The notes below the pieces were generated by a model that was not told the DNA's origin, made no database searches, and was given only the letters and a program-made list of their open reading frames with translations. Shown here in pieces: positions 43,925 through 50,900 of a DNA stretch of 50,900 nt. The stretch covers positions 1 through 50,900 of the forward strand of contig JAIENU010000021.1 in NCBI GenBank assembly GCA_019751125.1, given 5' to 3'. Position 1 is the stretch's first letter. Each line of letters starts with the position of its first letter. Origin of the DNA: Burkholderiales bacterium. Its GTDB lineage: Bacteria; Pseudomonadota; Gammaproteobacteria; Burkholderiales; SG8-41. The position numbers and the translations under genes are program-made.

Positions 43925-45652
43925 ATGGTCACCCTGGAATTCCACGATCCATCCGGCACGCTCGAAGTCAGCCAGCCCTTTGCCCCGCGCATAGCCACGC
44001 TGGCCGGCAAACGCATCGGCTTCGTCAGTAATGAGCAGTGGCAGGCCTTTCGCATGCTGCCGCTGCTGCGTGACCTGCTGAAGGCGGATTTCCCCACGGC
44101 GGAACTGCTGCCGATCGATGCCTATCCGCAGGGCAATGTGCTGATTCCGACCGAGGAAACCGCCGCGCTGGTGAAAAAAAGCGGCGTTGATGCGGTCATC
44201 GTCGGCAACGCGGCCTGAGGCTCCTGCGCCACCGCTTGCGGCCGTGCTGTCGCGAGGATTGAAGCGCTGGGCATTCCCACCGTCACGCTGACGCGGACGG
44301 ATTTTGTCGGGGTCATGAAAAATGCGGTTTCCGGACTGGGTCTCGCGCCCGATGCGGCGATGGTGACTTTTCCGATCGACATGTTCCTGCCGGGCAGCGA
44401 CCTGTCGGCGATCACCGTGCGCAAAAAGGAGTTCTACAACGGCCTGACTCAATGGCAGCCGGATTTTGTGCAGTCTGCCGGTGGCGCGCAGATGCTGTCG
44501 GTGGAGGGCGCCAGTTATGAAGATGCGCTGCAGAAGGCCAACAACCTGCTGCTGACCAACCTGTGGGGTGATGGCCTGCCGGTGTGGCCGGCGACGCGTG
44601 AACGTGTGGACTGGATCCTGCGCGGTTCGGCGCTGCCGCGTGAACAGGTGCTCGGCAAGTTTCCGCCGCGTGGCGGCGTGACCACGGTTGAAACCTGCGC
44701 CGTGGCGCTGGCGATGGCCGGCGGCCGGCCGGAGTACCTGCCGGTGTTGATTGCCGCGGTGGAGGCCTGCCTTGCGCCGGAGGCACTGTTCGACCAGCTG
44801 CAAGCGACCTCGGGTAGTCCTTTCCCGGTGGTCATCGTCAACGGGCCGATCGGCAAGGACATCCGCCTCAACTCCGGTTTCGGCTGCCTCGGCCCCGATC
44901 CGCAACGTCCCGCAGGCGCCAGCATCGGTCGCGCGCTGCGCCTGCTGCAGCAGAACGTTGGTGGTGCCTTGCCCGGCATCGGCACCATGGCGATCTTCGG
45001 CGCGATGCGTTACACCAATGCAGTGTTTGCCGAGGATGAAGCGAGCCTGCCCAAGGGCTGGCAGCCGCATGCGACACAGCGCCACGGTTTTGCACCAGGC
45101 AGCAATTCGGTGTCGGTGTTTTTCGCCAGCGGCGTCACCAACATCCGCCGCCGCGGCGCAAAAAAGGAAACGCCGGAAGAGGACGTGACGCAGGGCCTGC
45201 ATCGCATGGCCGACTTCATGCGCACGCCGAACTTCGCGGTGCTCGCCGGCTGGGAGAACGGGACGCCAGGCATGATGATGGTGTCGCCGGTGGTCGCGGG
45301 CATGATGGCCAAGCTCGGCTGGACGCCACCGAAGCTGCGCGAATTCCTGTGGCAGCACTCGAAAATCCCGATGGAGCAGGTCAAGCGTGCCGGCGGCCTC
45401 GCCTGGATCGAGATCGACGCCAGTCCGCTGGCGCGCGAAAGCATCAAGCTCGATCCCTGGCCGATCGCGATGAAGCCCGACAACATCATTCTCGTGGTCG
45501 CCGGCGGTGACCACCCGACACACAGCCAGTGGTTGCAGGCGCATTCGCCGGCGGTGGTGGGGCGGCTGGTGCGCACGCCGGAATCCTTTGACCGGCTGCT
45601 CGCCGAGTCGGACCGCGATCTGGGTTGCGGGTCTGACGAGTGCAGGATTTGA
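43925..45652 (+). CDS. fused UGSC selenoprotein and partner domain, UGA 44216-44218 read as selenocysteine
   Basis: The frame from ATG 43925 (GACAGGAGGA upstream) crosses UGA at codon 98 and continues to TGA 45650, giving 575 residues. Residues 1-165 are a UGSC module (GVDAVIVGNAA-U-GSCATACGRA, Cys101 and Cys105), homologous to the 176-residue selenoprotein at 23416. Residues about 200-480 are homologous to the separate partner protein at 22343. The extra C-terminus ends GCGSDECRI (Cys568, Cys573), a possible resolving pair. A weak hairpin follows the UGA. No signal peptide is seen. A standard caller would give two fragments or one truncated gene. Selenol redox or covalent chemistry is inferred; the reaction is unknown. 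Confidence 0.9.
44219..44246 (+). promoter_or_regulatory. putative SECIS-like hairpin, weaker
   Basis: After the UGA, CAC-CGC (44230-44235) pairs with GCG...GTG (44238-44246), with a three-base bulge GCC. This is much less canonical than the hairpin at 23708. It is reported because a SECIS must lie close to this UGA if it is decoded. Confidence 0.4.
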
Positions 45653-45688
45653 CGTTTGATGAATAACTGAGGGCAGGAGAAATCATTG

Positions 45689-47287
45689 ATGGTGCAGTCG
45701 GTAACGCCGCAGCAACTGCGGGCAATGTATGGTGATGGCGGCGAGCTCGCGGTGCTCGATGTGCGCGAGGAGGGGGTGTATTCCTACACCGGGCATATGC
45801 TGCGGGTGTCCAATGTGCCGCTGAGTGTGCTCGAGCTGCGTGTGCCGGCACTGCTGCCGCGCAGGAGTGTGCGCATCGTGGTGTGTGATGGCGGTGAAGG
45901 ACTGGCCGCCCAGGCTGCGGAAAAACTGAAGGCGGGTGGTTATGCCGATGTCAGTGTGCTCGACGGTGGCACGCCGGCGTGGAAAGCCGCGGGAGAACGC
46001 CTCTATACCGGCGTTTATGTGCCGAGTAAGGCCTTCGGTGAATACATCCAGCACGAGGATGCGCCGCCGGAGGTTACTGCGACCGAGCTCGATGCCTGGA
46101 TGAAAGCGGGCAAGGACTTGGTGGTGGTCGACAGCCGGCCGCTCGCGGAATTCAAGCGCAACAGCATCCCCGGTGCCTTCGATTGCCCCAGCGCCGAACT
46201 GCCGTACCGGATGCCGGCCTTCGTCAAGTCGCCGCAGACCACGGTGGTGGTCAACTGTGGTGGCCGCACGCGCAGCATCATCGGTGCGCAAGTGCTGATC
46301 AACGCCGGTTTTCCGAATCCGGTTTATGCGCTGCGTGACGGCACCCAGGGCTGGAAACTCGCCGGGCTGCAGCTGAACCACGGCCGCACGGAGGCGGTGC
46401 CGCCGCCCCCCGATGGCGGCAAGGGCTGGCCGCAGCAGGCGGCGGAGCGTGTTGCCCGGCGGTTTGGTGTGCGCCGCACGGATCTTGCCGGCTTGCGCAA
46501 GCTGCAGGCGGATGTATCCCGCACTACTTATCTGTTCGATGTGCGCAACCCCGAGGAATACGAAGCCGGCCATCTGCCGGGTGCGGTCCACGCGCCGGGC
46601 GGGCAGATGGTGCAGGCCACCGACACCTTTATCGCGGTACGGCCGTCGGTGGTGGTGTTGGCCGACAGCGATGGCGTGCGCGCGACCATGACTGCGGCCT
46701 GGCTGGCACAGATGGGGCACCGAGAGGTGTATGTGCTGGCGGCAAACGCCGCGGATTGCACGGAACGCGGCACGCCGGCGCCCGCAGTACTCGACGGCGC
46801 GGCCAGTCACGCCGCATCGATTGCCGCGGCTGAATTAAAACCGCTGCTCGATGCCGGGCAGGCGCAACTCGCCAACCTGGATTCCAGCCTGCAGCATCGT
46901 GAAGGTCATATCCCCGGGGCTTGGCATGTGGTGCGCTCGCGTTTGAAGGAACAGCTGCCGAAAATTCCGGCGGCGCCCCTGCTGGTGTTCAGCGCCGCCG
47001 AGGAAGCATTGGCACGGCTGGCTGCGGCCGATGCGCTGCCAATGACATCGGCGAAGGTGCAGGTACTGGCGGGTGGTACGCCGGCCTGGGTGGCTGCAGG
47101 TTATTCCTTGGATACCGGCGACACACGCATGACCGGCGAAGCCGATGACCTCAGTTACCGCGCGCTCGACCGCAAGGAAAAAGTCGAGGAGGCGATGCGC
47201 GAGTATCTGGAGTGGGAAGTGGAATTGCTCGATGCGGTGGCCACGGATGCCGATTTCGGTTTCCGGCGATTTCCACGGACTGCATAA
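45689..47287 (+). CDS. four-domain rhodanese-like protein
   Basis: This 532-residue protein has four consecutive rhodanese modules (about residues 1-110, 125-240, 255-370, 375-490). Active-site Cys is visible in module 1 (Cys66, VVCDGGEG) and module 2 (Cys190, NCGGRTRS, a full CxxxxR loop). Modules 3 and 4 have LADSDGVRA and FSAAEEAL at that place, without Cys, and are probably structural. No signal peptide. AGGAGA precedes ATG 45689, 36 bases after the selenoprotein stop, so co-transcription is likely. A sulfur- or selenium-transfer role next to a selenoprotein is attractive but unproven. Confidence 0.9.
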   Translation: MVQSVTPQQLRAMYGDGGELAVLDVREEGVYSYTGHMLRVSNVPLSVLELRVPALLPRRSVRIVVCDGGEGLAAQAAEKLKAGGYADVSVLDGGTPAWKAAGERLYTGVYVPSKAFGEYIQHEDAPPEVTATELDAWMKAGKDLVVVDSRPLAEFKRNSIPGAFDCPSAELPYRMPAFVKSPQTTVVVNCGGRTRSIIGAQVLINAGFPNPVYALRDGTQGWKLAGLQLNHGRTEAVPPPPDGGKGWPQQAAERVARRFGVRRTDLAGLRKLQADVSRTTYLFDVRNPEEYEAGHLPGAVHAPGGQMVQATDTFIAVRPSVVVLADSDGVRATMTAAWLAQMGHREVYVLAANAADCTERGTPAPAVLDGAASHAASIAAAELKPLLDAGQAQLANLDSSLQHREGHIPGAWHVVRSRLKEQLPKIPAAPLLVFSAAEEALARLAAADALPMTSAKVQVLAGGTPAWVAAGYSLDTGDTRMTGEADDLSYRALDRKEKVEEAMREYLEWEVELLDAVATDADFGFRRFPRTA

Positions 47288-47314
47288 ATTTATCAATTAA
47301 AACAATGGCTTATG
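47284..47314 (+). repeat. AT-rich dispersed element, copy 7
   Basis: AAATTTATCAATTAAAACAA followed by TGGCTTATG. It overlaps the stop of the rhodanese gene and is almost identical to the copy at 19462. Confidence 0.65.
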
Positions 47315-47332
47315 AAGTGCTCTCGAGTGGCG

Positions 47333-47397
47333 TTGACCACTCGGGCTTGCGGCGGCTATTCTATTTAACAGAATACTGTTCTGTCAGACAGAATACT
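47333..47397 (+). promoter_or_regulatory. promoter and palindromic operator of the Bug/IclR operon
   Basis: TTGACC (47333) and TATTCT (47357) with an 18-base spacer make a good sigma-70-like promoter. Just downstream TTCTGTCAGACAGAA (47379-47393) is a perfect 15-bp palindrome. ACAGAATACT is directly repeated at 47368 and 47388, 20 bases apart. The IclR-family protein encoded two genes further on is the natural candidate to bind here; this is inference. Confidence 0.6.
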
Positions 47398-47457
47398 TAA
47401 AACATCCAAGCAAGCCACGGCCGCCTTCCGGCGGCAGTCAACCCGGGGGAGATTTTT

Positions 47458-48447
47458 ATGAGTACGCAGCCGATCCGCGGCCTTGCCGCCGCCGCATTCA
47501 CACTCACACTGATCACACTGGCAATCCATGGCCAGGCACAGGCGCAATCCGCATTCCCGAGCAAAACGGTGACGCTGGTGGTGCCCTATTCCACCGGCGG
47601 CAGCACCGACCTGATCACGCGGCTGATCGCGCGCGAACTGTCGCAGCAGATGGGCCGTCAGGTGGTTGTCGACAACCGTGTCGGTGGCGGCGGCGTGATC
47701 GGCTGGAGCAGCGTCGCACGCGCACCGGCCGACGGCTACACGCTGCTCGCCACGGAGCTTTCCTTCACCATCGCGCCGGGCTTGCTGCCGAATCTGCCTT
47801 TCGACGCGCGCAAGGCTTTCCAGCAGGTGGTGACCGCGACCTCGGTGCCGCATGTGCAGGTGGTGACGCCGACGCTGCCGGTGAAGGACGTGAAAGGCCT
47901 GATCGCGCTGGCCAAGGCACGGCCGGGTGAACTGAATTTCGGTTCCGGCGGCACCGGCACCAACACCCACCTCGGTTCGGAGCTGTTCAAGAACGCGACC
48001 GGCACGAACATGGCGCATATCCCGTACAAGGGCGCCGGCGCGGTGCTGACCGACCTCATGGCGGGCCAGGTGCAGGTGCTGATCTCGGCGGCGCCGACGG
48101 TGCTGCCGTACGTGAATTCAAAACGGCTGCGCGCGCTGATGATCACCGACGACAAGCGTTTCGCACCGCTGCCCGATGTGCCGAGCGCGATTGAACTGAA
48201 CCAGCCGAAGATGGTGATGAAGTTCTGGGTCGGTTATTCGGTGCCGGCGGGCACGCCGCAGCCGGTGGTGGAGCGGCTGAACAAGGAAGTGGTGATCGCA
48301 GTCAACGCGCCGGAAGCGAAAAAACGCCTCGCCGAAATGGGCGTTGATCCGGTGGGCAATGGCATTGCCGATGCGACGAAGCTGGTCGGCGACGAAATCG
48401 AACGCTGGACCGCGGTGATCAAGGCCGCGGGCATCAAGCCGCAGTAA
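47458..48447 (+). CDS. Bug/TctC-family periplasmic solute receptor
   Basis: This 329-residue receptor has an N-terminal signal peptide (LAAAAFTLTLITLAIHGQAQAQ, cleavage about residue 30). The mature start is FPSKTVTLVVPYSTGGSTDL, with ARAPADGYTLLATE and AHIPYKGAGAVLTDLM in the family positions. ATG 47458 is preceded by GGGGGAGA. It is the first gene downstream of a well-defined promoter and palindrome, and its stop codon directly abuts the IclR start. Its ligand is probably the acid that the downstream lyase and CoA-transferase break down. Confidence 0.95.
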   Translation: MSTQPIRGLAAAAFTLTLITLAIHGQAQAQSAFPSKTVTLVVPYSTGGSTDLITRLIARELSQQMGRQVVVDNRVGGGGVIGWSSVARAPADGYTLLATELSFTIAPGLLPNLPFDARKAFQQVVTATSVPHVQVVTPTLPVKDVKGLIALAKARPGELNFGSGGTGTNTHLGSELFKNATGTNMAHIPYKGAGAVLTDLMAGQVQVLISAAPTVLPYVNSKRLRALMITDDKRFAPLPDVPSAIELNQPKMVMKFWVGYSVPAGTPQPVVERLNKEVVIAVNAPEAKKRLAEMGVDPVGNGIADATKLVGDEIERWTAVIKAAGIKPQ

Positions 48448-49206
48448 ATGAAATCACCGACCAAGACAGCGCCCGAGTCCGGCGGCGGCGTTGCCGCGGT
48501 CGAGCGCGCGCTGGCCATCCTCGATGCCTTCACCGAGCAGGATCACAGCCTGACGCTGGCCCAGCTCGCGGCGCGCACCGGCTTTTACAAGAGCACCATC
48601 CTGCGCCTGGCTGCTTCGCTGGAGAAAAAAGCCTATCTGATCCGTCTTGCCGACGGCGGCTGGCGTCTCGGCGCGGCGGCTTCACGGCTGGGCGCGGTCT
48701 ACCAGTCGGCCTTCGACCTCGGCGACATCGTCGAGCCGGTGCTGCAGCAGGTGGTGGCGGAAACCGGCGAGACCGTGGCTTTCCATGTACGCGAGGGCCG
48801 CGTACGCATCAGCCTTTATCGCGTCGAATCGCCGCAGCGCATCCGCGACCATGTGCGCCAGGGCGAACACCTGCCGCTGGAGCATGGCGCCGGCGGCAAG
48901 GTGCTGCTCGCCTTCACCAGCGGCAAGGGTGCCGAGAGCGAAACGATCCGCCGCGAGAAAGTATTTGTATCGCGCGGTGACCGCATCGCCGATCTTGGCG
49001 GCATCTCGGCGCCGGTGTTCGGTGTCGGCCAGAAGCTGATCGGCGCATTGACTGTCAGCGTGCCGCTGGCGCGGATGGATGAGGCCGCGGTGGCGCGCTT
49101 CCGTCCGGCCGTGCTGGCGCATGCCGCCGCGCTGACCCGGACATTGGGCGGCGACGCCTCGATTTTTCCATCGGCTGCGCCTGCGCGCGGCCGTCATAAA
49201 GTGTGA
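48448..49206 (+). CDS. IclR-family transcriptional regulator
   Basis: This 252-residue IclR regulator has an N-terminal winged helix (about residues 10-75: RALAILDAFTEQDHSLTLAQ, then YKSTILRLAASLEKKAYL) and a C-terminal effector domain. The start codon follows the Bug stop without any gap, so it is co-transcribed with the receptor gene. A 15-bp palindrome ahead of that operon is a likely binding site, which would make it self-regulating. The effector is unknown. Confidence 0.94.
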   Translation: MKSPTKTAPESGGGVAAVERALAILDAFTEQDHSLTLAQLAARTGFYKSTILRLAASLEKKAYLIRLADGGWRLGAAASRLGAVYQSAFDLGDIVEPVLQQVVAETGETVAFHVREGRVRISLYRVESPQRIRDHVRQGEHLPLEHGAGGKVLLAFTSGKGAESETIRREKVFVSRGDRIADLGGISAPVFGVGQKLIGALTVSVPLARMDEAAVARFRPAVLAHAAALTRTLGGDASIFPSAAPARGRHKV

Positions 49207-49218
49207 ACGGAGACTGCA

Positions 49219-50160
49219 ATGCACAAAGACATCGACATCCTGATCAGCGAAGTGGGTCCGCGCGACGGCCTGCAGAACACCAAGGCCTTCATGCCCACCG
49301 AGTACAAGAAGCGCTGGATCAGCGCGGCGGCGGCGGCTGGCATCCGTGAAATCGAGGTCTGCTCCTTCGTGCCGCCGAAGCTGATTCCGCAAATGGTCGA
49401 TGCCGCCGAGGTGGTTGCGCACAGCCGGACCATTCCCGGCCTGCATGTCGCCGCACTGGCCCCCAATTTCAAGGGCGCGCAGCGGGCAATGGAAGCCGGC
49501 GTGCACAAGCTGACGCTGACGATTTCGGTATCGCGCGAGCACAGCCTCGCCAATGTGCGGATGACGCCGGACGAAGCTATCGCCAGCGCGAAAAAAATCT
49601 GCGAATTCCGCGACAGCCTGCCCAAGGACCAGCGCCCGGTGATCGAGTCCGGCCTGTCTACGGTGTTCGGCTGCACGCTGGAGGGCGCGGTCAGCGAAGA
49701 TGAAGTGGTGCGCATGGCCGTGGCCTCGGTCGAAGCCGGCTGCGACGAGGTGGGCCTCGCCGACACCACGGGCTACGCCAATCCGGAGCAGATCCGCCGC
49801 GTGTTCAAGAAAGTGCGTGCCGCGATCGGTGACAAACTCTCGGGCGCGCATCTGCACAACACCCGCGGGCTGGGGCTTGCCAATGTGGTTGCCGCGCTGG
49901 AAGTCGGTGTCACCACCTTCGACAGCTCGCTGGGCGGGCTCGGCGGCTGCCCCTTCGCGCCGGGTGCCTCCGGCAACATCGTCACCGAAGACCTGGTGTT
50001 CATGCTCGAGTCCATGGGACTGCGCACCGGCATCGACCTCGACAAGCTGCTGGCGATCCGCGACATCCTCAAGCAGAGCATGCCGGAAGAGCCGCTGTAC
50101 GGTTATGTGCCGCTGGCCGGCATCACCAAGGGCTTTGTGCCCGCCACGCAACAACGCTGA
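49219..50160 (+). CDS. hydroxymethylglutaryl-CoA lyase-family protein
   Basis: This 313-residue TIM-barrel enzyme would cleave a 3-hydroxy-3-methylglutaryl-CoA-like thioester into acetyl-CoA and an oxo acid. N-terminal EVGPRDGLQN, the metal-binding HLHNTRGLGLANV and the Cys-containing loop GGLGGCPFAPGASGNIVTED are all present. The start ATG at 49219 is preceded by CGGAGA, 12 bases after IclR. It sits between the regulator and a CoA-transferase; together they can activate and split a branched organic acid. The exact acyl-CoA is unknown. Confidence 0.94.
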   Translation: MHKDIDILISEVGPRDGLQNTKAFMPTEYKKRWISAAAAAGIREIEVCSFVPPKLIPQMVDAAEVVAHSRTIPGLHVAALAPNFKGAQRAMEAGVHKLTLTISVSREHSLANVRMTPDEAIASAKKICEFRDSLPKDQRPVIESGLSTVFGCTLEGAVSEDEVVRMAVASVEAGCDEVGLADTTGYANPEQIRRVFKKVRAAIGDKLSGAHLHNTRGLGLANVVAALEVGVTTFDSSLGGLGGCPFAPGASGNIVTEDLVFMLESMGLRTGIDLDKLLAIRDILKQSMPEEPLYGYVPLAGITKGFVPATQQR

Positions 50161-50163
50161 GGA

Positions 50164-50900
50164 ATGGCCATGACCAAAAAACTCCCGCTCGAAGGCATCC
50201 GCGTCATCGAGTTCTGCCATGTGGTGATGGGCCCGACCTGCGGCCTGGTGCTCGCCGACCTCGGTGCCGAGGTGATCAAAGTCGAACCACTGGACGGCGA
50301 CCATACGCGCAAGCTGACGGCTTCCGGTGCCGGTTTTTTCCCGACCTACAACCGCAACAAGAAAAGCATCGCGGTGGACCTGAAGTCCGCCGAAGGTCGC
50401 GAGCTGGTGCTGAAGCTGATCGCCAGCGCCGACGTGGTCACCGAGAACTTCCGTCCCGGCGCGATGGACAAGCTGGGTTTCGGTTATGACGCGCTGAAGA
50501 AACTGAAGCCCGCGCTGATCTACTGTTCACTGAAAGGCTTCCTGCCCGGCCCCTATGAACACCGCACCGGCCTTGATGAAGTGGTGCAGATGATGGGTGG
50601 CCTCGCCTATATGACGGGAGGGCGTTTTGGCCCGCTGCGCGCAGGGGCTTCGGTCAACGATGTGATGGGGGGCGTGTTCGGTGCGGTGGCGATCCTCGCC
50701 GCCTTGCATCAGCGCCATGCCACTGGCGAAGGCCAGTATGTGCAAAGCGCGCTGTTCGAGAACAATGCCTTCCTGATGGGCCAGCACATGCTCGAAGGTT
50801 ATGCCACCGGCAAGCCGGTGAAGCCGATGCCCGACCGCATCCGTGCCTGGGCGCTGTACGACAACTTCAAAACGAAAGAGGGCGAACTGGTTTTTGTCGG
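50164..50900 (+). CDS. class III (CaiB/BaiF) CoA-transferase, 3'-truncated by the window edge
   Basis: The frame is open to the window end; 245 residues are visible. The N-terminus LPLEGIRVIEFCHVVMGPTC and VLADLGAEVIKVEP are typical of family III CoA-transferases, and the catalytic aspartate is probably Asp166 in GASVNDVMGG. ATG 50164 and ATG 50170 are both possible starts. It follows the lyase gene by three bases, so it is coupled. It would transfer CoA between carboxylic acids, preparing the substrate for the lyase, which is inference. Confidence 0.93.
   Translation, partial: MAMTKKLPLEGIRVIEFCHVVMGPTCGLVLADLGAEVIKVEPLDGDHTRKLTASGAGFFPTYNRNKKSIAVDLKSAEGRELVLKLIASADVVTENFRPGAMDKLGFGYDALKKLKPALIYCSLKGFLPGPYEHRTGLDEVVQMMGGLAYMTGGRFGPLRAGASVNDVMGGVFGAVAILAALHQRHATGEGQYVQSALFENNAFLMGQHMLEGYATGKPVKPMPDRIRAWALYDNFKTKEGELVFV

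Noticed and set aside
43853..45544. 563-residue minus-strand open frame
   Set aside because: Antisense to the selenoprotein gene, His/Arg/Gln-rich and without recognisable motifs. It does not explain the UGA-linked homology on the plus strand.
44315..45652. Separate gene starting at ATG 44315 after the UGA
   Set aside because: This start lies inside the conserved UGSC module with no ribosome-binding site. The full frame from 43925 aligns with the stand-alone selenoprotein on both sides of the UGA.
48682..50304. 540-residue minus-strand open frame
   Set aside because: Antisense to IclR, HMG-CoA lyase and CoA-transferase, all of which have strong family motifs.
1..50900. CRISPR arrays, tRNA and rRNA genes
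   Set aside because: No regularly spaced direct repeats, cloverleaf sequences or rRNA-like stretches were noticed. In particular no tRNA-Sec (selC) and no selA/selB/selD genes are in this window.

Overview
The window reads as a chromosome segment of a GC-rich betaproteobacterium, most likely Burkholderiales or a close relative. The reasons are the strong G/C bias at third codon positions, four separate Bug/TctC-type periplasmic receptors (a family greatly expanded in that order), GcvA-like LysR regulators beside a DUF2917 gene, and many small CoA, organic-acid and dioxygenase genes. No rRNA, tRNA or CRISPR array was seen. Both ends cut genes: an MmgE/PrpD protein on the left and a CaiB-type CoA-transferase on the right.

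Layout. 1-10 kb holds short catabolic units: MmgE/PrpD and an alpha/beta-hydrolase fold protein, LysR/DUF2917/cupin, enoyl-CoA hydratase, a DinB-fold protein, a lipoprotein, a Bug receptor, a methyltransferase, a cupin and a 2-hydroxyacid dehydrogenase. 10.2-14.9 kb is an accessory island with a one-polypeptide MmeI-like restriction-modification enzyme and the mobile mystery protein A/B pair (XRE regulator and Fic protein), followed by a truncated FAH gene. 15.1-19.6 kb has a structured leader, an antiporter, a GCS2-family ligase, a class I glutaminase-like hydrolase and an intact FAH gene, closed by a terminator. 19.7-22.2 kb holds a secreted protein, a PncC/CinA-like protein and a nucleotidyltransferase-fold protein. 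24-34 kb is again catabolic (Bug, two TauD-like proteins, RraA, ALDH, Bug) plus two tandem TPR-glycosyltransferase-like genes. 34-41 kb includes methyltransferase, VOC, substrate-binding protein, metE with divergent metR, and DNA polymerase IV.

The most notable content is two loci encoding predicted UGSC-family selenoproteins. At 22343-23946 a 350-residue protein is followed by a 176-residue protein whose frame is crossed by UGA at 23695. The UGA is followed by Gly-Ser-Cys, and just downstream lies a 9-bp hairpin very close to the classical bacterial SECIS apex. At 43925-45652 the same two modules occur as one 575-residue protein, again with UGA-Gly-Ser-Cys (UGA at 44216). The second locus lies in a same-strand cluster: MmgE/PrpD, fused selenoprotein, four-domain rhodanese, Bug receptor, IclR regulator, HMG-CoA-lyase-like protein and CoA-transferase. 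This suggests a selenium-dependent step in uptake and breakdown of an unknown organic acid or thioester. Gene callers will split or truncate both selenoproteins.

A second pattern is a short AT-rich dispersed element with core ATCAATAAAAACAAT. It is found at seven places, four of them overlapping a gene's stop codon.
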